Part shown: positions 27,258 through 36,880 of the stretch, piece after piece
Position numbering within the stretch: position 1 is the stretch's first letter
How the letters are laid out: every line of letters begins with the position of its first letter
Source: PGYR01 sp041675005
GTDB taxonomy: Bacteria; Bacteroidota; Ignavibacteria; Kapaibacteriales; UBA2268
DNA: 64,000 bases
Assembly (NCBI GenBank): GCA_041675005.1
Contig: JBAYUQ010000001.1
Location: 62,001 to 126,000, forward strand
Direction of reading: 5' to 3'
The notes under the pieces: model-generated
Told to the model about the DNA's origin: nothing
Databases searched by the model: none
What the model saw: only the letters and a program-made list of their open reading frames with translations
Program-made: the position numbers and the translations under genes

Positions 27258-29045
27258 CTATGTTTGACTTTTGATAAATTCACTAGGAGTAATACCAGTT
27301 TCTTTCTTGAAATAGGTATTAAAAGTAGTCTTGGAATTAAATCCACTTTCGAAAGCGAGTCCAATCAAGGAAATATGACTATTAGAAGTGTCTAATGCTA
27401 ATGTTTTGAAATGAGAAATTCGGTAATGATTAATAAATTCATTAAAATTTTTATTGAGTTTTTTGTTCAATAACCACGATAGTTGGTTAGGGTGTATCTC
27501 TATGAGTTCTGCAAGTAATCGAAGTGATAAATCGGGGTTTAGAAAAGGAGATTCTTGTTCGATAAATTCTTCCAATTTTTTAATAATTATTTTAGATGTA
27601 ACTTCATCTATTAATTCAGGTTTACTTTTCTTTACTTCTATTAATGAATATATATCTGGATAAATTAGTTTCTCAAATTGATAATATCTACTGTCATTTC
27701 TTAGATTTTTAGCTAATGGATCCGAGTAGCTAATTAGAAAAATTGGGGACTGATTAGACAATGACTTTTCAAGTAAATTGAAAGCATCGTCGAAGCGATT
27801 TAAATTTATATATGATAGAAATAAATAGGAATGAGCTTGAATTGCAGATATAGACCTAGCATTTTCTTCTAAGTTGCTAAGTAGCTTATTCGACTTTTCT
27901 TTTTCTCCATCTATTATTCTAGCTAAACATTCTATCCCGAGTTTATCATCAATTATGACTACTTCTTCAGGTAGTTCATTTATAAGTTGTAAAGCTCTCT
28001 TAGTTTCTCCTAAGCACAATAAGCTATAAGCTTTGACTGTAAATGCAGGGATATTCTTTGAATTAGTATTCAATAATTCGTCTAGTATAGTAATTGAGTT
28101 CTGGTAATCTCCATTCCGATAATTGAAAAATGCTTTATAGAACAAAGTCTCTTGATTAAGTGGGTCAAGATCTAATGCAAGGCTAAGGTGTTTAAGTGCA
28201 TTTTTCATATCTCCTTTTAGAGTAAATAGAAATGACAAGAATTGCTGTCCTTCAGGGTAATTATTTTTAATTTTAATAGCTTTATTTGCATGTTTGTAAG
28301 CAGTTACGAAATCACAATTCATAAAAAATGCAATATTTGCTAATAAATAATAAACTTCAGGATTATTAGAGTCTAATTCCAATGCTCTATTAGTATATTC
28401 AACTGTTTTCGCCCAAGCTACTTCAGCATTCATAAAACCAGTAGTACCTAAAAAGCTGTAAGCATCAGCTAAACCAATATGAGACTCAACGTGGTTCGGA
28501 TCTAATAGCAGAGCTTGATTATATAAATTAATCGATTTTTCAACATCTTCCGGATTCCATCTGTTAAAATAATAACGAGCCTCCAAAGACAGTTTATAGG
28601 TATCAATGCTATCTGTTTGAGCTTTAACTAAATGTTCAACTATTTCAATATGACCTATATTTTCCCTTAGCTTCTCAGCAATCTGGATGCTTATTTCATC
28701 TTGTATCTCAAAAATATTATCAAGATTTCGATCCCACCTATTAGACCAAAGATGAGTATCTTCAATAGCATTTATGATTTGAGAGGAAATCCTAACAGTA
28801 TTCCCATTCACCCTTACGCTACCTTCTATGGCAATATGAGCGTTTAGTTTTTTGGCAATTTCTTTTAAAGGTATTATTTTATTTTTGAAGTAAAAAGATG
28901 AAGTTCTAGATATTATATTTATCTCATTTAGTTTTGAAAGTGCGGAAATGATTTCTTCAGTTATACCATCACTAAAGTAGTCATTATCTTCATCAGATGA
29001 CATGTTGACGAAAGGAAGGACTACAATTGTTAATTTATTATTCAC
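27258..29045 (-). CDS. AraC-family regulator with TolB-like N-terminal domain and TPR repeats
   Basis: 595 residues with three parts. Residues about 1-135 form a TolB/FlgO-like domain (TIVVLPFVNMSSDEDNDYFS, IAIEGSVRVNGNTVRIS), typical of CadC-like or adenylate-cyclase-type regulators. About 140-440 are TPR repeats. The last 100 residues are an AraC helix-turn-helix (NEFINHYRISHFKTLAL, IGLAFESGFNSKTTFNTYFKKETGITPSEF in parts). No signal peptide or membrane helix is visible, so it is probably cytoplasmic. It most likely controls the dehydrogenase and DUF4386 genes that follow 130 bases downstream (inference from position). Confidence 0.88.
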   Translation of the reverse strand: MNNKLTIVVLPFVNMSSDEDNDYFSDGITEEIISALSKLNEINIISRTSSFYFKNKIIPLKEIAKKLNAHIAIEGSVRVNGNTVRISSQIINAIEDTHLWSNRWDRNLDNIFEIQDEISIQIAEKLRENIGHIEIVEHLVKAQTDSIDTYKLSLEARYYFNRWNPEDVEKSINLYNQALLLDPNHVESHIGLADAYSFLGTTGFMNAEVAWAKTVEYTNRALELDSNNPEVYYLLANIAFFMNCDFVTAYKHANKAIKIKNNYPEGQQFLSFLFTLKGDMKNALKHLSLALDLDPLNQETLFYKAFFNYRNGDYQNSITILDELLNTNSKNIPAFTVKAYSLLCLGETKRALQLINELPEEVVIIDDKLGIECLARIIDGEKEKSNKLLSNLEENARSISAIQAHSYLFLSYINLNRFDDAFNLLEKSLSNQSPIFLISYSDPLAKNLRNDSRYYQFEKLIYPDIYSLIEVKKSKPELIDEVTSKIIIKKLEEFIEQESPFLNPDLSLRLLAELIEIHPNQLSWLLNKKLNKNFNEFINHYRISHFKTLALDTSNSHISLIGLAFESGFNSKTTFNTYFKKETGITPSEFIKSQT

Positions 29046-29226
29046 TAAATTTATCTAAATAGTAATTTTATTGATTTTGAATTTAGAAACTAGATAACCA
29101 AATTACAAACTTCTATTTTTTATAACAAATGAGTTTTGATTGCGAACAAAGTTTTTGAAAAAATTATATTCATAAGTTCTATTTACTCTTAGAATTTAAG
29201 AAAGAGTTTATTAGTAACTTATTCTT

Positions 29227-29730
29227 CTATTTTCTATCCAAGGTCATTTCGAAAAATTGGCTCCAGTTTTCTCCTCTTTTGTACTCTCCTTTCTCATACC
29301 ATTGGCCATTATCGTTAAGCCAAATAATATAACGTACACTCTCGGTCGGATACCAATAGAGTTTTTTATCAATTAACTCCGCCTTGAATTCTGCATTCTG
29401 ACCACTTGGTAAAAATGACCTGAAAGTATAATTGTCTTCTGCTTTATTATAAGTTAAAATAGCTAATGCATTGTGCACTACTTTTCCATTAGCACTTCCC
29501 TTACCTTCTATTAGTATAGCTGTCGAATCTAATTTGAACTCAATTTCTTCAGTCTGATCAAAATTTGATTTTCCTTCTCTTCCTGCCATCCATCCAGTTC
29601 CTTCCCAATTACCAACCATAAAACTCAATTCAGATATTTTTGATTTGGATAATGAGTCTGTTTCCGATGATTGAGAAAAAGATATATTGATGGAGAATAC
29701 AATCATGAGAAATATAAGGTATACTTTCAT
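29227..29730 (-). CDS. Exported DUF1579-like / lipocalin-like protein
   Basis: 167 residues with a signal peptide (MKVYLIFLMIVFSINISFSQ). The mature part starts LSFMVGNWEGTGWM, the G-x-W motif of DUF1579 and nitrobindin-like small barrels, and continues as beta-strands to QFFEMTLDRK. Ligand and role are unknown. It sits 50 bases after the 29781 gene and may be in its transcript. Confidence 0.65.
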   Translation of the reverse strand: MKVYLIFLMIVFSINISFSQSSETDSLSKSKISELSFMVGNWEGTGWMAGREGKSNFDQTEEIEFKLDSTAILIEGKGSANGKVVHNALAILTYNKAEDNYTFRSFLPSGQNAEFKAELIDKKLYWYPTESVRYIIWLNDNGQWYEKGEYKRGENWSQFFEMTLDRK

Positions 29731-29780
29731 AATATTTAAGTTCCAATGTTTTAAGAATAAAGTAATATAACAATATTCTA

Positions 29781-30389
29781 CTAATTCCCCAACGCTCTTT
29801 TCCTTTTAATCCGATAATATACCCCACCTAAGACAAGCATTATCAAAGTAGTAAGTCCAAAGTTTAACTTAGCACAATTTTCGTTCTTTGCCTTCCATAC
29901 ACCTTCTTTATTCTGGATATCGATAGTGTGCTGATTTTCATTACTAAGAACATATTTTTCTTTTGGGAAAATATCACTAAGAAATAGTACAGTTAGTTTG
30001 TTATTGGGAACATTTTGGAAAAAAGTATTTTTTAATTTTATAGATTCTATTTTCTTTGGAATATCTATTGCTTCTACAATTAACTTTGTCTCATGACCAA
30101 GTATCACAAGTGGGTCTTTAAACTTGACTTCTTTTTCATTAATTTGAAAAGAGATATTCTTTCTAAAGTGATCTATTACTAATTCTTTGAATTCTTCAGG
30201 TGTTTTATATGCATCTTTAGAATAAGTATAATGTATTTCGGTTTCGATTCCGGTCAATGCACCATTTAACTGAATTATATGTTTTCCATCATCCGTTTTA
30301 GAATATATAAGACTTGCTAATTCAGGTTGATGAGCATAAGTACTTATACTCATCAAGGCTAGTAATAATATGATTAGTTTCTTTTTCAT
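29781..30389 (-). CDS. Exported protein with C-terminal membrane helix, unrecognised
   Basis: 202 residues: signal peptide (MKKKLIILLLALMSISTYA, cleaved before HQPE), a beta-rich domain of about 145 residues, then one membrane helix (NFGLTTLIMLVLGGVYY) and a basic tail (RIKRKRALGN). It begins 5 bases after the YHYH gene, so the two are probably co-transcribed. The layout resembles small exported domains next to metal-related genes, but I do not recognise the family. Confidence 0.7.
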   Translation of the reverse strand: MKKKLIILLLALMSISTYAHQPELASLIYSKTDDGKHIIQLNGALTGIETEIHYTYSKDAYKTPEEFKELVIDHFRKNISFQINEKEVKFKDPLVILGHETKLIVEAIDIPKKIESIKLKNTFFQNVPNNKLTVLFLSDIFPKEKYVLSNENQHTIDIQNKEGVWKAKNENCAKLNFGLTTLIMLVLGGVYYRIKRKRALGN

Positions 30390-30394
30390 TTCTT

Positions 30395-31372
30395 TTACTG
30401 GGCGTAAACACCACGAAGGCCGTTAATAAAATTGTTGTTTCCTGCCTTGTCAACGTGATAATGATATCCTCTTACTTCGTCATAATGTCCACGTGCTTGG
30501 TCTAAATCTGTGTATTCTTTTCCTTCTGCATCTGTATTAGCAAACAGTCCGTAACCGTCTAGTGCATATCCAATCATTGGTGCATGTCCGTCACTTTGAG
30601 TGATTTTTGTTGACACACCAGTAGCTGCGTGATAGTGATAACCAGCTTGCAGATTTATATGTCCACCAGCATCATCGAACGGTGCTAATGTATATGCACC
30701 TAATATAGCATTAACCGGAGCAGGGGCATCAAACCGAACGCCGTTGAAAGCTATACCTCTAACTGAAGGACCTGAAGACATTGGCCCAGGACCTCCGAAT
30801 TCCTTAATAGAAGAAGCAGCTTTGGGAGTTACAGGTATATAATATGTTTCATTCATATCACCTAAGTATGATGGTAAACATTCAACACAATAGTTCTCAT
30901 ACTCTGCACCAACATTAGGGTTTGCTGCAGCTTCACAATCTGCTTTTGACATAGTCTTAGTGATTTCACCTGTACTAATATCATACATCATCCAAGTATT
31001 GTCTTTGTAGAATGTAGATAGATTCTTAATAAACTCACCATCTACATCATAAACTTCTCCACCTTCTAACCATATCCCACCAGCTGTGGCATCATCTGAA
31101 ATATTAGTTGGACACCAAGGTCCCATAGTGTGGTCCGATGGGGTGTTATTCACTACTATTTTATAACAATCAGCAGTAGAACCATCAGAAAGAGTTCGAG
31201 AAACTATAGTAATTGGTTCTGCTAATCCGCCTGAAAGGAATAGATTTTTGTCAACATCAACAATTACATTGTAAGTAGGAGCTTCTGCACCGTTGTCATC
31301 ACTACAAGCTACGAGCCCTAAAGCAGCAATGGCTAAACTCGAAAGTAAGATTATATAGATTGATTTTTTCAT
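30395..31372 (-). CDS. YHYH-domain lipoprotein
   Basis: 325 residues. The lipobox is LALLGLVAC-like (IAALGLVACSDDN). The C-terminal half has the defining YHYH motifs twice (QAGYHYHAATG and RGYHYHVDKAG) with HAPMIGYALDGYGLFAN between, the pattern of the YHYH family. The family is uncharacterised; the paired His motifs suggest metal binding, which is inference. The gene shares an upstream element (31411-31465) with the macA operon. Confidence 0.88.
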   Translation of the reverse strand: MKKSIYIILLSSLAIAALGLVACSDDNGAEAPTYNVIVDVDKNLFLSGGLAEPITIVSRTLSDGSTADCYKIVVNNTPSDHTMGPWCPTNISDDATAGGIWLEGGEVYDVDGEFIKNLSTFYKDNTWMMYDISTGEITKTMSKADCEAAANPNVGAEYENYCVECLPSYLGDMNETYYIPVTPKAASSIKEFGGPGPMSSGPSVRGIAFNGVRFDAPAPVNAILGAYTLAPFDDAGGHINLQAGYHYHAATGVSTKITQSDGHAPMIGYALDGYGLFANTDAEGKEYTDLDQARGHYDEVRGYHYHVDKAGNNNFINGLRGVYAQ

Positions 31373-31410
31373 GTCTTTATACCGTGTTATTTATTAATTA
31401 TTTATCTTTT

Positions 31411-31465
31411 ATAGAGTTTAGACAGATGATTCAAGTAAATCCTTCGGTGAGAGTCTCTTTTAATT
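31411..31465 (-). promoter_or_regulatory. Conserved upstream element of the YHYH gene (pair of 34672-34725)
   Basis: About 55 bases, roughly 85 percent identical to 34672-34725, with the identical core TTTAGACAGATGATTC and the block GTAAATCCTTCGGTG on the plus strand. It lies 39-93 bases before the YHYH start codon, the same placement as the other copy before macA. A shared promoter/operator is the simplest reading. Confidence 0.6.
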
Positions 31466-31466
31466 G

Positions 31467-32687
31467 TTACTCATAACGCAACGCAGTTATTGGGTCCAAA
31501 GCTGATGCTTTTCTAGCAGGATACCATCCGAAAAAGATACCAGTTAATGAGCAAACAACAAAAGAGATAACAATAGAATAAAAAGACACACTTGTTGGCC
31601 AATTCAAGAATTTCTCAATAAAAAGAGTTGCTCCTAGTCCTAACAATACTCCTAAGACCCCACCTGTAATACTTATGAGAATCGCTTCAATTAAAAACTG
31701 CATCAAAATGTCTGAGCCTTTCCCTCCTACTGCCATACGTAGTCCAATTTCTCTAGTACGCTCTTTAACAGATACATACATGATATTCATAATACCGATA
31801 CCACCAATTAACAAAGAAATACTTGCTATAGCTACTAAAAGGAGTGTGAGCATTTCAGTTGTAGAGCTAGAAGTAGAAATAAGCTCATCCATTGAACGAA
31901 CGTGAAAATCGTCATCTTCATTTTCGGCTAATTTATGTTGTACTCGTAAAATCTCAGAGACTTCACTAACCGCATTTTTGGCTTCATCTTCACTAACAGC
32001 AGATGCTACTATTTCTCTTAAATAATCTATAGCTAAAATACGTTTCTGTACGGTAGTATAAGGAGCTATTACCAAATCGTCTTGGTCTTGCCCTGATGTG
32101 TTTTCACCTTTTTCTTCTAATACTCCAATAACTTTAAATGGAATGTTGTTAAATCGAATCATTTGTCCCAAAGGATCTGTTCCATCAGGAAATATATTAT
32201 CTACAATGGTTTGACCAATTACAGCAACTTTACCAGCCGATTTTACATCAGATTCAGTAAACATACTTCCACTTTGTAAATCCCAGACTTTAATATTCAA
32301 ATAGTCTGGATTAACACCATAAATAGTGGACGGCCAGTTCTTTGATCCATTAATAACTTGCCCTCCGCCATCAACAGAAGGCGTTACATAAGCTAATAAT
32401 GTCGCTTTTTCTTTAATTGCTAGGTAATCTTTGAGCGTAAGTGATTGCTGCTCGGTTCTACTTCTTCTAACCCCACCCTGAAAGTCTGCTCCAGGTTTAA
32501 CTGCAATCATATTAGAACCCATACTAGTAATTGAAGCTCGAATGCTTTCTTTTGAACCTTCGCCAATGGCTAACATGGCAATCACTGAGGCTACACCGAT
32601 GATGATGCCTAGCATAGTTAGCAAAGTTCTTGTTTTATTTAGAACTATAGCTTTTGTTGCGATTTTAAATAAGTTTAATATTCTCAT
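31467..32687 (-). CDS. MacB-type ABC transporter permease
   Basis: 406 residues with the MacB plan: an N-terminal helix (TLLTMLGIIIGVASVIAMLAIG), a periplasmic MacB_PCD domain (TSMGSNMIAVKPG, VAVIGQTIVDNIFPD), and three C-terminal helices with GGIGIMNIMYVSVKERTREIGLRMAVG in parts and YPARKASALDPITALRYE at the end. The ATPase is a separate gene, two bases upstream. Acts as a mechanotransmission exporter of peptides, toxins or lipids with the adaptor at 33437. Confidence 0.93.
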   Translation of the reverse strand: MRILNLFKIATKAIVLNKTRTLLTMLGIIIGVASVIAMLAIGEGSKESIRASITSMGSNMIAVKPGADFQGGVRRSRTEQQSLTLKDYLAIKEKATLLAYVTPSVDGGGQVINGSKNWPSTIYGVNPDYLNIKVWDLQSGSMFTESDVKSAGKVAVIGQTIVDNIFPDGTDPLGQMIRFNNIPFKVIGVLEEKGENTSGQDQDDLVIAPYTTVQKRILAIDYLREIVASAVSEDEAKNAVSEVSEILRVQHKLAENEDDDFHVRSMDELISTSSSTTEMLTLLLVAIASISLLIGGIGIMNIMYVSVKERTREIGLRMAVGGKGSDILMQFLIEAILISITGGVLGVLLGLGATLFIEKFLNWPTSVSFYSIVISFVVCSLTGIFFGWYPARKASALDPITALRYE

Positions 32688-32689
32688 AG

Positions 32690-33433
32690 TTAACTTTCTA
32701 GTTTAGGTAATTTTGCTAATTCTGTTGATGCAGACTGTACATTTTGATTTTTATAATCTTGTATAATATTTCCATCTTTTAACATTATAGTTCTACTACT
32801 AAATGCTGCAATATCAGGTTCATGTGTTACAAATGTAATGGTAATTCCTTGCTTGTTTAGATCTTGAAACAATGTCATAATCTCATAAGAATTTCGTGTA
32901 TCTAAGTTTCCTGTGGCTTCATCCGCAAGTATCATAACTGGATTATTAACTAACGATCTTGCTATTGCAATACGTTGTTGTTGCCCACCCGAAAGCTGTG
33001 AAGGTGTATGGTCCATTCTGTTACCTAAACCAACCATCTCTAGTGCTTTAATAGCTCGTTCTCGTCTTTCTTTATTTGATACTTTACTGTTGTATACAAG
33101 TGGTAATTCAACGTTTTCAATTGCAGTTGTTCTTGCTAGTAAATTATATGATTGAAAAATAAAACCAATCTTTTCATTTCTAATTGTTGCTAACTCATTT
33201 TTACTTAAGTCTTTTATATTTACACCATCAATTTCGTATGTCCCAAATGTAGGTTGGTCTAAACATCCCAATATATTCAAAAGTGTACTTTTACCTGATC
33301 CACTAGATCCCATAATGGTTACAAACTCGCCTTCTTCTACGGCAAATGAGATACCTCTTAATGCATGAACCGTTTCGGTACCCATTGTAAACTCACGTTT
33401 TAAGTTTTCTATTCTAATTATTTCTTTACTCAT
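32690..33433 (-). CDS. MacB-type ABC transporter ATP-binding protein (LolD/MacB family)
   Basis: 247 residues. Walker A is GSSGSGKSTLLN, the signature is LSGGQQQRIAIARS and Walker B is MILADEATGNLD. The sequence MGSSGSGKSTLLNILGCLD and the TTAIENVELPLVY segment are typical of the MacB/FtsE/LolD branch. It powers the permease that follows two bases later. Confidence 0.95.
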   Translation of the reverse strand: MSKEIIRIENLKREFTMGTETVHALRGISFAVEEGEFVTIMGSSGSGKSTLLNILGCLDQPTFGTYEIDGVNIKDLSKNELATIRNEKIGFIFQSYNLLARTTAIENVELPLVYNSKVSNKERRERAIKALEMVGLGNRMDHTPSQLSGGQQQRIAIARSLVNNPVMILADEATGNLDTRNSYEIMTLFQDLNKQGITITFVTHEPDIAAFSSRTIMLKDGNIIQDYKNQNVQSASTELAKLPKLES

Positions 33434-33436
33434 GAT

Positions 33437-34639
33437 TTATATTCTATTAGGGCGTCCGCCTTGTTGCACAAATGGGCTTTCATTCGGTCCATCTTTATTG
33501 ATTTCAGATTTATTGACACCTTTTAAGCTATAGACTATTTTTTCACCCTTAGTAACGCCGCTTAGTATTTGAACATTAACACCATCACTAGCTCCAAGTA
33601 TAACTGTTCTTGGTAGTATTGCACCATCTATATCTAATACCCATATTATGGAATTGTTATTAGATGATTCTTGACTGTTTGCAGTTAGTTTATGTTGTAA
33701 ATTATAGGTTTTCAGAGTTTCAGTATCTGGTTTAAAATTAATGGCTTTGGCCTCCACAGTCAAAACATTATTTAACTCCAAGGTGAAAATAGAAATGGTG
33801 GCTGTTAAACCTGGCTTCAATTTTAAATCTGGATTTTTAGTTGTAATAACGACAGTATATGTCACTACGTTTGAAGTGATTTTGGGATCTAATCTAACTT
33901 GAGATACGACTCCTTCGAAGGTTTCACCTATATAAGCATCCACTGTAAAGGTTACTCGTTGTCCCTCTTTCACTTGTCCTATGTCTGCTTCATCTACATT
34001 TGCTTCTACTTGCATTTCCTTTAAATCTTGTGCAATAGTAAAAAGAGTTGGTGTGTTAAAACTAGCAGCTACCGTTTGACCTTCATCAATATCTTTTGAC
34101 AAAATAACGCCATCAATTGGTGAGTAGATGTTGGCATAACTTAAATTCGTAATTGATCTTTGAAGGTCAGAGAATTGTTGTGTTACTGTATTTTTTGCAG
34201 TTTCATAATTAAAATTGGCAACATCAAAATCTGATTTACTTATAAATTGATCATCATACAATGATTTCTGACGATTATAAATTATCTTCATATATTCCCT
34301 TTGGTTAATAGCATTGTCATAAGAAGCCTGCGCTTGAGAATATGCTGCCTTTAAATTAGTTTTATCCAACTCTGCTATTAACTGACCGGCCTTAACTACA
34401 CTGTTATAATCTACATATATTTTTTTAACAACTCCAGAAACTTGTGTACCAACGTCAACTTGTTTAATCGGCTCAATCGTTCCGGTTGCAGTTACCATTG
34501 TTGTTACATTGGCTTTCTTTACTGCAATTGTTTTTGCTGATATTATAATTTCGTCACCGCCTTGTAAAAAGATGTATGCCACTACAGCAAGTGTAACAAT
34601 TACTAGGAGAGCAATAACTATTTTCATTTTATTTTTCAT
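33437..34639 (-). CDS. MacA-type periplasmic adaptor
   Basis: 400 residues. An N-terminal membrane anchor (IVIALLVIVTLAVVAYIFLQG) is followed by the barrel-sandwich half ATGTIEPIKQVDVGTQVSGVV in parts, a helical hairpin (about residues 95-170) and the second half ANIYSPIDGVILSKDIDEGQTV in parts. It is the first gene of the three-gene exporter operon, with 3-base gaps. No outer-membrane channel gene is adjacent, so a TolC from elsewhere is needed. Confidence 0.92.
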   Translation of the reverse strand: MKNKMKIVIALLVIVTLAVVAYIFLQGGDEIIISAKTIAVKKANVTTMVTATGTIEPIKQVDVGTQVSGVVKKIYVDYNSVVKAGQLIAELDKTNLKAAYSQAQASYDNAINQREYMKIIYNRQKSLYDDQFISKSDFDVANFNYETAKNTVTQQFSDLQRSITNLSYANIYSPIDGVILSKDIDEGQTVAASFNTPTLFTIAQDLKEMQVEANVDEADIGQVKEGQRVTFTVDAYIGETFEGVVSQVRLDPKITSNVVTYTVVITTKNPDLKLKPGLTATISIFTLELNNVLTVEAKAINFKPDTETLKTYNLQHKLTANSQESSNNNSIIWVLDIDGAILPRTVILGASDGVNVQILSGVTKGEKIVYSLKGVNKSEINKDGPNESPFVQQGGRPNRI

Positions 34640-34671
34640 ACTTATTCTAATACATTGTAATTATAAATTAT

Positions 34672-34725
34672 ATAGTTTAGACAGATGATTCTGGTAAATC
34701 CTTCGGTGCGGGATGTTTTAATTAT
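34672..34725 (-). promoter_or_regulatory. Conserved upstream element of the macA operon (pair of 31411-31465)
   Basis: Lies 33-86 bases before the macA start and matches the element before the YHYH gene. On the minus strand it reads ACCGAAGGATTTAC, then GAATCATCTGTCTAAAC, then TATATAAT. The two copies are direct repeats that bracket the exporter operon. The rest of the 34726-34895 gap holds nothing I recognise. Confidence 0.6.
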
Positions 34726-34895
34726 AAAGGATAGGGTAAGTAAAAGAGTGGGGGAGTTGAATACTTCTCTAATTCACTGAGTTGGGTTATGTTAGTTAGA
34801 TTCAGTAAATATAGTTTTGAACTATCATAAGATTTAGAATTACATGTGAACCCAAGCTTTGCTGGTAATTTTTGTTTTAATTTGTATCATATAAT

Positions 34896-35519
34896 TTAAG
34901 GTAATGGCTTCTCCATCCTCCATAGTAAAGGCAATTGCCAATCATATCTAACTGCTAATAATCGGAATACAACTACAGAAATAAGACAAATTATATCAAT
35001 TGGTATTTGAGGAATATCAATTTTTTGTAGCAAGAAAAAAAGGCCTCCACCAAATATGCATGCAGTTGCATATATCTCTTTCTCAAATATAAGTGGGATG
35101 TTGTTTAATAATATATCCCTTATCACACCACCAAAACATGCTGTTATAGTTCCAAGTGCAATACAAATTACTGGATGTAGTTCAAGTGAGACCCCAGTTT
35201 GAACTCCAACTACTGTGAAAAATCCGAGACCTATAGAGTCAAACAATAATAGAATTTTATGGAAGTTCTGTAATACTCTTGTGAATAATAAAGCCCCGAT
35301 TGTGCTTATTATTACAACTAACCCTGAACTTAAATCAAGCATCCATTTGACAGGGACTTCACCAATCAAAACATCTCGTAATGTCCCACCACCCATTGCC
35401 GTAACAAATGCTATTATAAAGATACCGAAAAGGTCTAATCTTTTTTCCATTGCAGCGAATGCTCCTGCTATACTAAAAGCAACAGTACCTGCAATTTCAA
35501 TAATTCTGAGAGATTCCAT
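34896..35519 (-). CDS. TRIC-type (UPF0126) membrane cation channel protein
   Basis: 207 residues, about seven hydrophobic segments. The two repeats have the family's signatures: AFVTAMGGGTLRDVLIGEVP and GTITACFGGVIRDILLNNIP. Bacterial TRIC proteins form trimeric potassium-permeable channels; the physiological role here is inferred from family. Confidence 0.9.
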   Translation of the reverse strand: MESLRIIEIAGTVAFSIAGAFAAMEKRLDLFGIFIIAFVTAMGGGTLRDVLIGEVPVKWMLDLSSGLVVIISTIGALLFTRVLQNFHKILLLFDSIGLGFFTVVGVQTGVSLELHPVICIALGTITACFGGVIRDILLNNIPLIFEKEIYATACIFGGGLFFLLQKIDIPQIPIDIICLISVVVFRLLAVRYDWQLPLLWRMEKPLP

Positions 35520-35608
35520 TTCTTATCATTTAGTTTATTTTAATTTACTAGATTATCTAACTTAAAAGTTTCATCATCACTCTTTCAACATCATATCAAA
35601 GCAAAATT

Positions 35609-36817
35609 TTATAAAAAACTATAAACGTTATAACTAAGTAAAACGATTGTTAAGATAATACCAAAAACACTAATCACGGGTATATTCTTGATATTTAATG
35701 GTATTCGATAAGGTCGATTAATATCCTTTTCGTTTACTCTAAGAACTATAACAGAAAGGTTTACAACAATAAATGTAATGAAAATAAAAATAGTAGTTAT
35801 AAGTGCGACAGTCTCAATATTACCGATTAATGCAAAGCATGAAGTAATTACCAAAATCAAAGTTAGAGCTATGACTGGGGTTCTTCTTTTGGGAGAAATA
35901 TAGGAAAATAATTGCAAGAGTTTTGTTTCTTTAGACATACCAAATAAAACTCTTGAACTTCCCATCATGTTTGATAAGATGGTGTTGGATGTGGCAAATA
36001 AAGCTATTACCGAGATAACTACAATTCCAACAGTCCCAAACTTTGTATTTGCAATATCGGCAAGTGGGCTGGCTGATTCTGCTAATTGCTGATAGGGGGT
36101 TACACTAACAGCACTTATTGTAACCAAAGTATAAAGTACGATAACAACAGCACTAGAGATAAACAATGCTTTTGGTATGGTCTTTTCGGGATTATTAGTT
36201 TCTTCTGCCAATTTTACAATTTCTTCAAATCCCATATATGCAAAAAATGCAATAACAGAAGCAGTCAGTAACCCGTTCACTCCTTTTGGTGAAAGTTCTG
36301 TTAGATTTACATCCCTGATAGAAGGGAAGGCAACGTAAATTATAAGTAATAAACCTGCGGCTTCAATTATTGTGAAAATTATATTCAGTGATGAGGATTG
36401 CTTAATACCTGAAATATTAACTAAAAACAATAAAATAATAATTCCGAGTGATGCTAAAAGCATACTTATACCAGTGAGAGTATTTAAGTATCCGGCAAAG
36501 CCAAGTGAAACAGTAGCAGCGCTTATAATACCATTGAATGAAATAATAATACCAAGAAACACACCCATCTTTTGCCCGAATGCCTTTTTTGCATATATGT
36601 ACTCACCACCAGCTTTCGGAAATGCAGCACTTAACTCAGCATAAGAGAAAGCTGTAAACAAAGCGGCAATTGAAGCTATTAAAAAAGCGAGCCAAGTTAA
36701 ATTGCCAGCCATTCCTGCTACTTTACCGATTAGAGTATATATGCCTGCACCTAATATAGAACCCACCCCAAAAAAGACGCATTCTGCAAGTCCTAAGGTT
36801 CTTTTTAATTCTGTCAA
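35609..36817 (-). CDS. Amino acid permease (APC superfamily)
   Basis: 402 residues with about 12 membrane helices. The first helix carries the substrate-binding GVGSILGAGIYTLIGK, followed by FPKAGGEYIYAKKAFG and YMGFEEIVKLAEETNNPEKTIP. This is a secondary transporter for amino acids, energised by protons or by exchange. Substrate unknown. Single-gene unit on the minus strand. Confidence 0.9.
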   Translation of the reverse strand: MTELKRTLGLAECVFFGVGSILGAGIYTLIGKVAGMAGNLTWLAFLIASIAALFTAFSYAELSAAFPKAGGEYIYAKKAFGQKMGVFLGIIISFNGIISAATVSLGFAGYLNTLTGISMLLASLGIIILLFLVNISGIKQSSSLNIIFTIIEAAGLLLIIYVAFPSIRDVNLTELSPKGVNGLLTASVIAFFAYMGFEEIVKLAEETNNPEKTIPKALFISSAVVIVLYTLVTISAVSVTPYQQLAESASPLADIANTKFGTVGIVVISVIALFATSNTILSNMMGSSRVLFGMSKETKLLQLFSYISPKRRTPVIALTLILVITSCFALIGNIETVALITTIFIFITFIVVNLSVIVLRVNEKDINRPYRIPLNIKNIPVISVFGIILTIVLLSYNVYSFL

Positions 36818-36880
36818 TATTTTCCTGTAGTGATGTGTGAGTTTGAATAGAGTATAATCCTAAAACTCGCTATTTAACTT

